A DNA stretch of 64,000 nt from contig JAJPIL010000012.1 in the NCBI GenBank assembly GCA_021324755.1, positions 1 through 64,000 of the forward strand, written 5' to 3'. The notes under the pieces are model-generated. The model saw only the letters and a list, made by a program, of their open reading frames with translations. It was not told where the DNA came from and ran no database searches. Position numbers and translations under genes: made by a program. Of the stretch, positions 17,061 to 29,008 are shown one piece after another. Position 1 is the first letter of the stretch, and each line of letters starts with the position of its first letter. This DNA is from Pseudomonadota bacterium. Its GTDB lineage: Bacteria > Desulfobacterota > Binatia > Binatales > Binataceae.

Positions 17061-17837
17061 TCAGCGAATAATGCCAGTGAGCGGACTTGATGCGGTAGCG
17101 TAAAGCCTGGGCTCGATCCGTCCGGCTAGATAAGCCAGTCGACCGGCTTCGACAGCCAGTTTCATAGCCCGGGCCATCGCGATCGGATCCTTGGCGCCAG
17201 CAATAGCGGTATTCATCAAAACCGCGTCGCATCCGAGCTCCATCGCCTCGGCGGCGTCAGACGCGGTGCCCACGCCTGCGTCGACGATTACGGGCACCTT
17301 CGCGTTTTCGACGATGATGCGCAAGTTGTACGGATTGCGAATGCCCAAGCCTGAGCCAATCGGCGCCGCCAGCGGCATCACCGCAACGCAACCCATTTCT
17401 TGAAGGCGCAGGCACGCAACCGGATCGTCAGTGATGTAGGGTAAGACCTTAAAGCCTTCTTTGACGAGAATTCTAGCAGCCTCGAGCGTGGCCGGGACGT
17501 CAGGGAACAGCGTCTTGCTGTCTCCGATTACCTCGAGCTTGACCATGTCGCCGATTCCGGCCTCTCGAGCAAGGCGACAGGTTCTAACCGCTTCCTCTGC
17601 CGTGTAGCAGCCGGCAGTATTCGGCAGGATAGTGTATTTAGACGGGTCGAGATAATCCAAAAGGTTTTCTCTGGAACGGTCGGTGATATTCACTCGGCGC
17701 ACGGCAACGGTCACTATTTCAGCCCCGCTAGCTTCAACCGCCGCCCGGGTCTGTGCGAAATCGCGGTATTTGCCCGTCCCAACTATGAGCCTCGACCGAT
17801 ATCGCCTTCCGGCAAGTTCAAAATAGTCTTCATCCAT
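17061..17837 (-). CDS. thiG: Thiazole synthase
   Basis: ThiG builds the thiazole ring of thiamine from DXP, dehydroglycine and ThiS thiocarboxylate. With the ATG at 17837 the product has 258 residues, the normal length, starting [12 protein letters not shown] and running into RLIVGTGKY. An in-frame extension reaches TTG 17930 and overlaps thiS, but its sequence does not fit the family. [27 protein letters not shown], the [13 protein letters not shown] loop and [18 protein letters not shown] are intact. It lies between thiS and thiE. Confidence 0.95.
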   Translation of the reverse strand: MDEDYFELAGRRYRSRLIVGTGKYRDFAQTRAAVEASGAEIVTVAVRRVNITDRSRENLLDYLDPSKYTILPNTAGCYTAEEAVRTCRLAREAGIGDMVKLEVIGDSKTLFPDVPATLEAARILVKEGFKVLPYITDDPVACLRLQEMGCVAVMPLAAPIGSGLGIRNPYNLRIIVENAKVPVIVDAGVGTASDAAEAMELGCDAVLMNTAIAGAKDPIAMARAMKLAVEAGRLAYLAGRIEPRLYATASSPLTGIIR

Positions 17838-17913
17838 TTTTGCGACCGCCACGCCAGCCCGTAATTCAGCTGGCGAATCATGAAGGTTCCCGGTCAACCG
17901 ATACCCAGTGCCC

Positions 17914-18129
17914 TTAGCCTCCACCGACAAAGTGAACTACCTCAACCTTGTCTCCGGCCTTAAGGCTAACCTTCGAATACTCTGCCTTAGGAACCACAGC
18001 GTAATTTAGCTCGACGGCAATTCGCGTCGGGCGCAGCTCAAGCCGCTCGATAAGGTCTGACAGCCTAAGGCCCTCCTCGATCTCAAACGGCTCGCCATTT
18101 AGTTCTATGATGACCTTACTTTCGCTCAC
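17914..18129 (-). CDS. thiS: ThiS sulfur-carrier protein
   Basis: This 71-residue ubiquitin-like protein ends in the obligatory di-glycine tail (HFVGGG). The C-terminal glycine is adenylated by ThiF and converted to a thiocarboxylate that feeds ThiG. The family core ([19 protein letters not shown] and [10 protein letters not shown]) is clear. It is the first gene of the thiS-thiG-thiE group. No thiF, thiH or thiO is within the window. I looked for a TPP riboswitch upstream and did not find the conserved core. Confidence 0.94.
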   Translation of the reverse strand: MSESKVIIELNGEPFEIEEGLRLSDLIERLELRPTRIAVELNYAVVPKAEYSKVSLKAGDKVEVVHFVGGG

Positions 18130-18804
18130 GGGCGTCCGCCTGCGATCTATCTAGTCCGTTTTTTGAGCACCGTCGGCTCGAGCCATTAAGGCCACAAAAA
18201 TCAAGGCCGGACAGGTACCTCTACCTTAGGGATTGGAAAGGCTACCGCTATCTAGCGATTTTGCGCATCGACATTCAGAACTCTCGTAGACAAGTTTACC
18301 AGATTCTGCGCCCCGCACAAAAACCAACGTGCAAGCCAATAAACCCTTTTGATCTGCTGCGCCCGCCGACTAAAAAGCAAGACGGCCGGATTCAAGTAGC
18401 CAAAAATTAGCAAACTCTCATGAAGATGAGGTCTAAGCATGCGTCCATTAGCTATTGGTCGATTTCTCAGTGCCCTTTGATTCCGCCGGGGATTTTCCCA
18501 TGCTCTTAAGTAGGCTAGTCTCAATATCCTGTTTGTCACGTTATCCTGTTCGCCACGTTGTGCTGGCTCCGGCTTAGACTGGAATGACGGGCCTACGAGC
18601 CCACAAGGGCTCTGCCACAACTTTTCTAGCGCGCTTCATCAATGAGGCGAGATCGTTAAAAATGGTCGACGGCAATTTTCTAGTAAAATCTTTCTTCGCA
18701 GGGCGTCCAGGCAAGAGGCTTGCGCGTTCAGCGGTATGGCAACGAACCGGTTGGCACCGAATGGGATATAGGCCCGCTACGCAAGGATGCGCTACTAGAA
18801 ACAA
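18130..18804. other. Intergenic region between divergent thiS and alr
   Basis: About 675 bp with no supported gene. It has no recognisable TPP riboswitch core on the minus strand. The only structure noted is the near-perfect tandem repeat at 18526-18559. Promoters for both directions must lie here, but none stands out. Confidence 0.5.
18526..18559. repeat. Near-exact 17-bp tandem repeat upstream of alr
   Basis: ATCCTGTTTGTCACGTT (18526-18542) is directly followed by ATCCTGTTCGCCACGTT (18543-18559), with two T/C differences. It lies about 250 bp before alr and could be a paired operator site or a simple duplication. Confidence 0.75.
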
Positions 18805-19950
18805 TTGTGCCCGGTGAACGAGGAAATCAAAGCTGACCGGCCAACATTGGCCGAGATTAACCTTAAGGCTTTGCGCGAAAACTACCGCGTCTTAAGGGCT
18901 ATCGTAGGCCGGGCAGAAGTGATGGCGGTAGTGAAAGCGGACGCTTACGGTCATGGTGCGCCACAGGTTGCAAAAGTGCTTTGCGCCGAGGGATGTAATC
19001 ACTTTGGGGTAGCGACCCTCGGCGAAGCTATGGCGCTTCGGAGCGCAGGGATCAGCGCCCGAATTTATCTGATGGGCGGCTTTTTCCCAGAGCAAGCGGA
19101 GGCTATCGTGAGCTTGGACGTTACGCCTTTCGTATTTGACCGCCGTTCGATTGAGTCCCTCGAACAAGCCGCTCACCGTCTTGGCCGCGACGCTTTCCCC
19201 GTCCATCTCAAACTCGACACAGGAGCAACACGACTGGGTGTGAGACCTGAAGACCTAGACGACGCGATAGACGCGCTTCGCTTTGCTCCCCATCTGCGGC
19301 TCGAAGGCGTATGCACGCTTTTGGCGGATGCTGCTAATCCGGCTAGCCCGACTACCAACGTACAGCTGCGCCTCTTTAACAATGGGATCGCCAAGCTCCG
19401 TAAGGCAGGGTTCGATCCCAAACTAGTTCATGCCGCTAACTCAGCCGCCGCCGTGCTCCGTCCCGACGCGCATTTTGACATGGTACGTCTGGGACTTGCA
19501 CTTTACGGATTAGCGCCAACACCGGACGTAAGCCAACGGGTCACTCTACGTCCGGTGATGACATTCAAAACGCGTCTGCTGCAAGTTAAAACCGTTCCCC
19601 CAGGAACCGGTGTCAGCTACGGCCATACGTTTGTGACCAGAAGACGAAGCGTAATTGGTGTATTGCCCGTAGGGTATGCTGACGGCTATCGGCGCGGCCT
19701 GCAGAACGGCGCTTACGTAATGATTGGCGACAAGAGAGCGCCGGTTGTGGGCGCGATATGCATGGACCTTACGATGGTCGATCTTACCGACGTACCGGGC
19801 GCAAGTCCCGGTGACGAGGTGATTTTGTGGGGAGGACCAGAGAAAAATCCGATCAGCGTAAATGAGATCGCGCGCTTGGCACGCACTATCTCCTACGAGA
19901 TGCTGTGTACGGTGGGTAAGCGCGTTGCGAGAGTATATGTTGAACGATAA
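18805..19950 (+). CDS. alr: Alanine racemase
   Basis: Alr makes D-alanine for peptidoglycan using pyridoxal phosphate. The roughly 380-residue product has the PLP-lysine motif AVVKADAYGHGA near residue 42, the catalytic tyrosine region GVSYGHTF (about 267-274), and the family C-terminal block GAICMDLTMVDLT. Start codons are TTG 18805 or GTG 18814; neither has a clear ribosome-binding site, and the GTG gives a more usual N-terminus. It ends only two bases before purH, so the two are co-transcribed. It is one of the few cell-wall genes in a purine operon. Confidence 0.95.
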   Translation: MCPVNEEIKADRPTLAEINLKALRENYRVLRAIVGRAEVMAVVKADAYGHGAPQVAKVLCAEGCNHFGVATLGEAMALRSAGISARIYLMGGFFPEQAEAIVSLDVTPFVFDRRSIESLEQAAHRLGRDAFPVHLKLDTGATRLGVRPEDLDDAIDALRFAPHLRLEGVCTLLADAANPASPTTNVQLRLFNNGIAKLRKAGFDPKLVHAANSAAAVLRPDAHFDMVRLGLALYGLAPTPDVSQRVTLRPVMTFKTRLLQVKTVPPGTGVSYGHTFVTRRRSVIGVLPVGYADGYRRGLQNGAYVMIGDKRAPVVGAICMDLTMVDLTDVPGASPGDEVILWGGPEKNPISVNEIARLARTISYEMLCTVGKRVARVYVER

Positions 19951-19952
19951 CA

Positions 19953-21530
19953 ATGGCTAACAACGGAAGAGTCAAAATAAGGCGCGCTCTGCTCGGTGTT
20001 GCCGACAAGAGCGGACTTGTAGAATTCGCAAAGCTCTTGGCAGAATTCGGCGTCGAGATGCTTTCGACTGGAGGTACAAAAGCGGCGCTCGAAGCCGAGG
20101 GCATCAAAGTGAGGTCGGTCGAGTCGTTCACGGGTTTTCCAGAACTGTTCGACGGCCGGGTCAAAACCTTACACCCGAAAATTCATGGCGCCATCCTGGC
20201 CCGCCGTTCGTCGGAAAGCCATTGGCAACAGATGGCCGCATACGGTATCGAGCCGATCGACCTGGTCGTAGTGAACTTTTACCCGTTCGAGAGCGTCGTG
20301 GCGCAACCCTCGGTGAGCCTGGACGAAGCGATCGAAAACATCGACATCGGGGGACCGACTTTGACGCGTGCCGCCGCAAAAAACTACACCGACGTGGCAG
20401 TCGTTGTCGATCCCAACGACTATGCCATGGTCGCCCAAGAAATGCGGCGCAACGAAGGCGCGCTCGAGCTCAAAACGCGCTGGGTGCTTGCACGTAAAGC
20501 GTTTCGGCACGTAGCCCAGTACGACGCTGCCATCGCGCGCTACCTCGACGGACTGAAAGCCGGAGAAGAAGCCGACGAGGATTTGCTCGGGCCCGAACTC
20601 TTGCTCGCTTTTCGGCGCGCCAAAGAGCTTCGCTACGGCGAAAATCCGCATCAAAAAGCCGCGCTCTACGGCGACTTCCTGTCCTTCGTCCACCAGCTCC
20701 ACGGAAAAGAGCTGTCCTATAACAACGTGCTCGATATCAACTGCGCGATAGCTTTGGCCCAGGACTTTTTGCGCTACGACCAACCCATGGTCGCGATCCT
20801 AAAGCACAACACCCCGTGCGGCGTGGCTCTGGGCCAAAGCGCTCTCGATGCGTGGCACAAGGCCTTTGCCACCGACCCAGACTCGCCCTTTGGCGGTATC
20901 GTGGTATCCACGCACCCTTTCGACATCGAGCTCGCCAAAGCTGTCGACCAAATTTTCACAGAGGTTCTACTTGCCCCGAGCTTTGAGCCGCAAGCGCTCG
21001 AGCTTTTGCGGCGCAAGCGGGACCGCCGTCTCGTACAAGTCGATTTCGACCGCCTGCCGCGCGCCGAGATCGAGTTGAGGAAAGTCGTCGGCGGAGTGCT
21101 GGCACAAACGCCTGACAACCTTGAAGAGGACCCGAGCAGATGGCGCGTGGTAACCCGGCGCGCCCCAACCGCGCAAGAAATGGAAGCGCTTAAGTTCGCC
21201 TGGATCGTTTGTAAGCACGTAAAGTCTAACGCGGTCGTCTTTGCCGCCGACGGCCGGACCCTGGCCGTCGGTGGAGGCGCGACGGCAAGGGTAGAAGCCG
21301 TGCACGTGGCGTGCGACAAGGCGGCCCGGCTCAACATCTCGCTCAAGGGTTCGGTGATGGCGTCAGAGGCATTTTTTCCATTCGCCGACGGACCGCGGCT
21401 AGCGGCGCAGGCCGGCGCCACCGCGATCGTACAGCCGGGCGGGTCGGTGCGCGACGCCGAAGTAATCGCCGCTGCCGACGAAAACGGCTTGGCGATGTTG
21501 TTCACTGGAGTGCGCCATTTCCGTCACTGA
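19953..21530 (+). CDS. purH: Bifunctional AICAR formyltransferase/IMP cyclohydrolase
   Basis: PurH performs the last two steps of de novo IMP synthesis. The 525-residue product has the N-terminal cyclohydrolase domain (ALLGVADKSGLVEFAK, STGGTKAAL, GFPELFDGRVKTLHP, AAAKNYTDVAVVVDP) and the C-terminal transformylase domain (ELRYGENPHQKAALYG, AILKHNTPCGVAL, FFPFADG, IVQPGGSVRDAEVI). The start ATG at 19953 is two bases after alr. It is followed by purD after 35 bp. Confidence 0.97.
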   Translation: MANNGRVKIRRALLGVADKSGLVEFAKLLAEFGVEMLSTGGTKAALEAEGIKVRSVESFTGFPELFDGRVKTLHPKIHGAILARRSSESHWQQMAAYGIEPIDLVVVNFYPFESVVAQPSVSLDEAIENIDIGGPTLTRAAAKNYTDVAVVVDPNDYAMVAQEMRRNEGALELKTRWVLARKAFRHVAQYDAAIARYLDGLKAGEEADEDLLGPELLLAFRRAKELRYGENPHQKAALYGDFLSFVHQLHGKELSYNNVLDINCAIALAQDFLRYDQPMVAILKHNTPCGVALGQSALDAWHKAFATDPDSPFGGIVVSTHPFDIELAKAVDQIFTEVLLAPSFEPQALELLRRKRDRRLVQVDFDRLPRAEIELRKVVGGVLAQTPDNLEEDPSRWRVVTRRAPTAQEMEALKFAWIVCKHVKSNAVVFAADGRTLAVGGGATARVEAVHVACDKAARLNISLKGSVMASEAFFPFADGPRLAAQAGATAIVQPGGSVRDAEVIAAADENGLAMLFTGVRHFRH

Positions 21531-21565
21531 ATTATTCGATTTAGGGCAAGGCAACAAGAAATCCC

Positions 21566-22855
21566 GTGAACATCTTGGTAATTGGCCGAGGCGGACGCGA
21601 ACACGCTCTGTGCTGGAAGCTTAAGCAGAGCAGCAGCGTAAAGCGCATCTTTTGCGCTCCAGGCAACCCCGGAATCGGTCGCATCGCCGAATCGGTATCT
21701 ATCGAGCCTACAGACATAGCCGCGCTTCGCGCTTTCGCGATGGCCAAGCGCGTTGACCTAACCGTAGTCGGGCCCGAGGAGCCGCTGGCAATTGGAATCG
21801 TAGACGAGTTCGAGCGCTACGGACTACCGATATTTGGACCCTCTCGCGCAGCGGCGCAGCTTGAGTCCAGCAAAGCGTTTGCAAAAAACATTATGCGCAA
21901 AGCGGGCGTTCCCACTGCCGATTACGCCGTATTCGACGATCCCGACGCGGCATCTCGCTATGCGCTCGCCCGCAACTGCCCGCTCGTGGTCAAAGCCGAC
22001 GGCCTTGCCCTTGGCAAGGGCGTGGTGGTTTGCGAAACCGCGCAACAGGCGCTCGCTGCGATCGACGATGCGATGCGGCGCGGCGTGTTCGGCGATGCCG
22101 GTCGGCGCGTCGTGATCGAAGAACGGCTTTTCGGCGAAGAGGTATCATACTTTGCCCTGGTCGACGGCACGCGAGCCATCACCCTTGGGCTTGCCCAGGA
22201 CCATAAACCAGTGTTCGACGGCGATCGCGGGCCTAACACGGGCGGAATGGGCGCCTATTCGCCGCTGCCCCATCTCGGCGACGAGCTCGAAGAACGAATC
22301 CGGCGCTTGATTGTCGAGCCTACGCTGGCCGCGATGGCAACCTGGGGAGCGCCGTTTCGAGGCGTGCTATACGCGGGCTTGATGGTAAACGGGCCGAGAA
22401 TCGACGTCCTGGAATTCAACGTTCGCTTCGGCGATCCGGAATGTGAAGCTATGATGATGCGCTTCAGCGGCGATCTTGCCGAGGCCTTGTTGGCGGCGGC
22501 TCAAGGGAAACTCAGTGAGCAGCACGTGAGGTTGTCGCCGTCGTTCGGCGTCGCGGTCGCCCTGACGAGTCGGGGATATCCCGGAAACTACGAGCGCGGC
22601 TTCCCGATTCGCGGACTCGAGCGTGCTCAAACGGTTGCCGATGTGGAAGTCTTCCATGCTGGCACGGCGCTGAAAGGCGATACTTTGGTTACCAACGGCG
22701 GGCGAGTGCTAATCGTAAGCGCCCGTGGGGATAACCTGGAAGCCGCGCTGCGACGGGCATATCAAGCAGCCGAAATGATCGAATTCGAAGGCAAGCATCT
22801 GCGGTACGATATCGGCATGCGCGCCCTTCGAAAGAAAAGTTTGGAGGGCAACTGA
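21566..22855 (+). CDS. purD: Phosphoribosylamine-glycine ligase
   Basis: PurD ligates glycine to phosphoribosylamine with ATP in purine synthesis. The 429-residue product starts with GTG at 21566. It shows the N-terminal block ILVIGRGGREHALCWKL, the SSKAFAK and GLALGKGVVV ATP-grasp segments, PNTGGMGAYSP and ENVRFGDPE-like sequence (EFNVRFGDPECEAMM). Length and domain order are normal. It is co-oriented with purH upstream and tsaC 41 bp downstream. Confidence 0.97.
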   Translation: MNILVIGRGGREHALCWKLKQSSSVKRIFCAPGNPGIGRIAESVSIEPTDIAALRAFAMAKRVDLTVVGPEEPLAIGIVDEFERYGLPIFGPSRAAAQLESSKAFAKNIMRKAGVPTADYAVFDDPDAASRYALARNCPLVVKADGLALGKGVVVCETAQQALAAIDDAMRRGVFGDAGRRVVIEERLFGEEVSYFALVDGTRAITLGLAQDHKPVFDGDRGPNTGGMGAYSPLPHLGDELEERIRRLIVEPTLAAMATWGAPFRGVLYAGLMVNGPRIDVLEFNVRFGDPECEAMMMRFSGDLAEALLAAAQGKLSEQHVRLSPSFGVAVALTSRGYPGNYERGFPIRGLERAQTVADVEVFHAGTALKGDTLVTNGGRVLIVSARGDNLEAALRRAYQAAEMIEFEGKHLRYDIGMRALRKKSLEGN

Positions 22856-22896
22856 CGATTGGCTTAAAAAAACCTGACTTTTAGCGATTTACGCTT

Positions 22897-23535
22897 ATGG
22901 CTGACCAGACCCTTCTAAGTTTACCCGCAGCGACGCAACTGGCAGTGGAGCAAGCGATCGCTGCGCTGCGAGCAGGCGAGGCGGTAGTCTTCCCCACCGA
23001 AACGTTCTACGGGTTGGGCGTCGATGCTTGCTCGAAGAAAGCGCTCGAGCGTCTGTTTGCGATCAAGCAGCGCGACCCCACAAAGCCGGTCGGACTTATA
23101 ATTGCCGACCTTGAGGTTGCGCGTGAAGTGGCCGCGGAGATTCCGCCTATTGCGCGCAAGCTGGCTGAGCGGTTTTGGCCTGGGCCGCTCACTATCGTCT
23201 TGCCAGCGCGAGCTTCCCTTGCCGCCGAACTGCTTGGACCCACAGGCGGCGTTGCGGTTAGGGTTTCGTCCAATCCAATCGCCCACGCTCTCGCGCGCAG
23301 CTTTGGCCGCCCAATTACGGCCACTAGCGCCAATCTAAGTGGACAGCCCCCGGCCCGCACGATCGAACAGGCGCGCGAAGCTTTCGGAGACAAGGTCGCG
23401 GTCTACGTCGACGGCGGGTACTTGGACGCCGAGCTTGCTTCCACGGTTGTCTCATTGGAAAACGACGAACTGCGCATCTGGCGCCACGGAGCGATTTCCG
23501 AACGTGCGCTCCGCGAGGCGCTCGGTGAAGCTTAA
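22897..23535 (+). CDS. tsaC: Threonylcarbamoyl-AMP synthase (Sua5/YciO/YrdC family)
   Basis: This enzyme makes threonylcarbamoyl-AMP for the universal t6A37 tRNA modification. The 212-residue product contains the YrdC fold motifs VVFPTETFYGLGVDA, KQRDPTKPVGLI, FWPGPLTIVL and SANLSGQP, ending with STVV. It lacks the extra C-terminal Sua5 domain, so it is a short TsaC-type protein. A YciO paralogue function cannot be excluded. It lies between purD and the DUF1015 gene with tight spacing. Confidence 0.9.
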   Translation: MADQTLLSLPAATQLAVEQAIAALRAGEAVVFPTETFYGLGVDACSKKALERLFAIKQRDPTKPVGLIIADLEVAREVAAEIPPIARKLAERFWPGPLTIVLPARASLAAELLGPTGGVAVRVSSNPIAHALARSFGRPITATSANLSGQPPARTIEQAREAFGDKVAVYVDGGYLDAELASTVVSLENDELRIWRHGAISERALREALGEA

Positions 23536-23554
23536 ACGGACCGAACTCTTTCTG

Positions 23555-24847
23555 ATGAACAAATTGTCGCGCCGCCTCGAACCGTTTCGAGCTCTGATGT
23601 ACGATCCGCAGCGATGCGGTGGCCTGGCCACGGTCGTCTGCCCTCCTTATGACCTTATCGACACACAGCTTCAGCAGCGCCTCTATCAACGCAGTCCATT
23701 CAACATTATCCGTCTCGAGCTCGGCCGCGCCTGCGACCGTTATCGCGAAGCGTCGCAGACGTTGCGGCAGTGGCTCGAGCAGGGAATTTTGAGAAAGACG
23801 CCGAAACCAGCTTTTTACCTTTACACGCAAAGATTCGAACTGGACGGGCGACACTTGGTACGCAATGGTCTGATCGCGAGGATCCGCTTGGACTATCCGG
23901 GCGACGCTCCAATTCTCCCCCATGAGAAGACTTTCGCCGGTCCCAAGCAAGATCGGCTGCGTTTGTTGGAAGAAACACGCGTAAACCTGAGCTCGATTTT
24001 TGGAATTTTTCGCGGGCGCAGTGTAGAACTCGACGAAGTCGTCGCAAAATTGAGCGCAAAACCGCCCGCGCTTGCCGTCACCGACGACAGCGGCATCGAA
24101 AACGAAATCCGGCTCGTGGAGCAGGCCGATGATATCGCGGCGATTCAGCGCTCCTTAGAAGACAGGCTGATTCTCATCGCCGACGGGCATCACCGATTCG
24201 AGACAGCACGGGCCTACCGTAAGCAGCGGCGGGCAAGCGAAAACGATCCGCAGGCCCTCATGCCATACGACTATACGATGATCACGCTGACCTCGTCTGA
24301 TGACCCAGGACTTGTCGTTAAATCCTTTCACCGCGTCGTGCGCCGCCTCGTTGGGTCGACCGACAACGACTTCGCCCAACGGGCTGAGCAATGGTTCGAA
24401 CTCGAGCACGTAACTGAAGACGCGCAGCTCGAAAAAAGGCTCGCCGAACTCGAGCCAGGCACAATCGGTGCCGTCCTGAGAGCACGCCCGGGTCTTTACT
24501 TGATGAGGCTTAAAAGCGCCGTCGATCTAAACGAGCTGATGGCGGACGTGCCACGACCTACGCGTACTCTGGGTGTAACGATTCTCCATCAACTAATTCT
24601 CAAGCGGGTATTGGGCTTTAGCGATTCAGAGCTTGCAACCGAAGGCACCATCGAATACACGCCGGACACAACGGTCGCGCTTCAAGCCGTACGCAAGGCC
24701 GGTGCAGCGGCGGCCTTTTTCTTGCCCACCGTCACCATCGGCGACATCGAAAAAGTCAGCGAAGCTGGTGCGACGATGCCCGAAAAATCGACTTACTTCT
24801 TTCCGAAGTTGGTAACGGGACTAGTGATGAATCCGCTAGACGAGTAG
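23555..24847 (+). CDS. DUF1015 family protein (predicted HTH/SpoOJ-like)
   Basis: This 430-residue cytoplasmic protein belongs to the DUF1015 family, recognisable by VVCPPYDLI near the N-terminus, HEKTF, and the central LIADGHHRFETARAYR (about residues 208-223), with Y-T-P-D near the C-terminus. The HHR block suggests a catalytic or nucleotide-binding site, but no biochemical role is firmly known to me. The start at ATG 23555 follows the tsaC stop by 19 bp; a longer in-frame reading overlaps tsaC and is rejected. Its place at the end of the alr-pur-tsaC run may reflect a housekeeping function. Confidence 0.85.
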   Translation: MNKLSRRLEPFRALMYDPQRCGGLATVVCPPYDLIDTQLQQRLYQRSPFNIIRLELGRACDRYREASQTLRQWLEQGILRKTPKPAFYLYTQRFELDGRHLVRNGLIARIRLDYPGDAPILPHEKTFAGPKQDRLRLLEETRVNLSSIFGIFRGRSVELDEVVAKLSAKPPALAVTDDSGIENEIRLVEQADDIAAIQRSLEDRLILIADGHHRFETARAYRKQRRASENDPQALMPYDYTMITLTSSDDPGLVVKSFHRVVRRLVGSTDNDFAQRAEQWFELEHVTEDAQLEKRLAELEPGTIGAVLRARPGLYLMRLKSAVDLNELMADVPRPTRTLGVTILHQLILKRVLGFSDSELATEGTIEYTPDTTVALQAVRKAGAAAAFFLPTVTIGDIEKVSEAGATMPEKSTYFFPKLVTGLVMNPLDE

Positions 24848-25033
24848 GTGGTCGACACGCGCGAGCCGAAATGAGCTCCTCAATGCCCCTCAAGACCAAA
24901 GCTTTTGGAGTATCCGCACGGCAGCCCGTAAAAAGCGATAGGCAACCCATTTCGGTTGCAGCTAGCTCGTCTCTTTTCCTCCTCGCGCTTGGAAGCGGCA
25001 TATTTGCCCAATCAGTTGAATTCAACCGGCCCG

Positions 25034-25681
25034 ATGCAGGAGACGCCAAACTTGGGTGTTACAGCAAAACTGGTTTTGGTGCGCCATGGCGAAACGGTAG
25101 GTAACTCGAGCCTCCGTTACTACGGCCGCAGCGATCTTCCTCTTGCCCCTGTCGGCATCACGCAAATGGAGGCAGTAGCCCGCCTTTTTGGCAAAGAGCG
25201 GTTCGAGCTTGTGTGCTCAAGTCCGCTGCAGCGAGCATTTCAGAGCGCAAAAATAATCGTCGGCCAAAACCATCCCGTCATGATAGTGGACGACTTCGCC
25301 GAAATCGACTTCGGTCTTTTCGAAGGTCTTAGCGCCGAAGAGATCCGCGAGCGCTATCCTGAACACTTCGCTCAATGGAACAAGCGACGGTTCGATCTCG
25401 ACTACTGTTACCCGGAAGGCGAAAGTCGGACCGCGTTCAACTCGCGCGTGCTACGTGGGCTCGAGCAAGTGTTTCGTTCCTGGCTCGAGCGATGCATAGA
25501 TGGGCTTGCTGGAACAACACTGATCGTCGCTCATCGAGGCGTGGTGCGAACCATAACCAAGCACCTGACCGGGCTTGAACCACAAAGCGAGCTAGGCTCT
25601 GTTCAGATTCTTGCCCTGGAGGGGAATTGGCGCGCCGAAAAGCTCGATATTATCGCCGAGCCACTAAATGGTCGCAAATAA
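25034..25681 (+). CDS. Histidine phosphatase family protein (phosphoglycerate-mutase-like)
   Basis: The 215-residue product has the catalytic RHG motif LVRHGET near residue 16, the conserved SSPLQRAFQSA and EIDFGLFEG segments, and the second histidine motif VAHRGVVR (about 160-167). This is the pattern of alpha-ribazole phosphatase or broad-specificity phosphatases (CobC/PhoE) rather than a glycolytic mutase, because gpmI is present nearby. The start was set at ATG 25034. A TTG-initiated extension to 24956 is possible but has no family match. The substrate is unknown. Confidence 0.88.
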   Translation: MQETPNLGVTAKLVLVRHGETVGNSSLRYYGRSDLPLAPVGITQMEAVARLFGKERFELVCSSPLQRAFQSAKIIVGQNHPVMIVDDFAEIDFGLFEGLSAEEIRERYPEHFAQWNKRRFDLDYCYPEGESRTAFNSRVLRGLEQVFRSWLERCIDGLAGTTLIVAHRGVVRTITKHLTGLEPQSELGSVQILALEGNWRAEKLDIIAEPLNGRK

Positions 25682-28854
<3,173 letters not shown>

Positions 28855-28926
28855 GCCGAATCCAACCCGCTAACATTCGGCGACTAGCTCTCAAAGAAAA
28901 CGCAAGTTTTTCGGCGCGCCAAATTA

Positions 28927-28942
28927 AAAGGAATATTCCTTT
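28927..28942. terminator. Perfect 16-bp palindrome between convergent gpmI and VWA genes
   Basis: AAAGGAATATTCCTTT is perfectly self-complementary and lies in the gap between two convergent genes. A second inverted repeat GCCGAAT/ATTCGGC (28855-28861 and 28875-28881) begins directly at the gpmI stop. Either could contribute to termination in one or both directions, but T-runs are short. Confidence 0.35.
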
Positions 28943-29008
28943 CTCGGCCCACAAACCGTAACGAGTCAGAACCTTAGCGGCGAGGTCGCGTCGTATCCGT
29001 GGCGCCCA

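Noticed and set aside
18130-18400. TPP riboswitch upstream of thiS-thiG-thiE
   Set aside because: On the minus strand I searched for the conserved CUGAGA and ACCUGAUCUGGAUAAU-like core and found neither.
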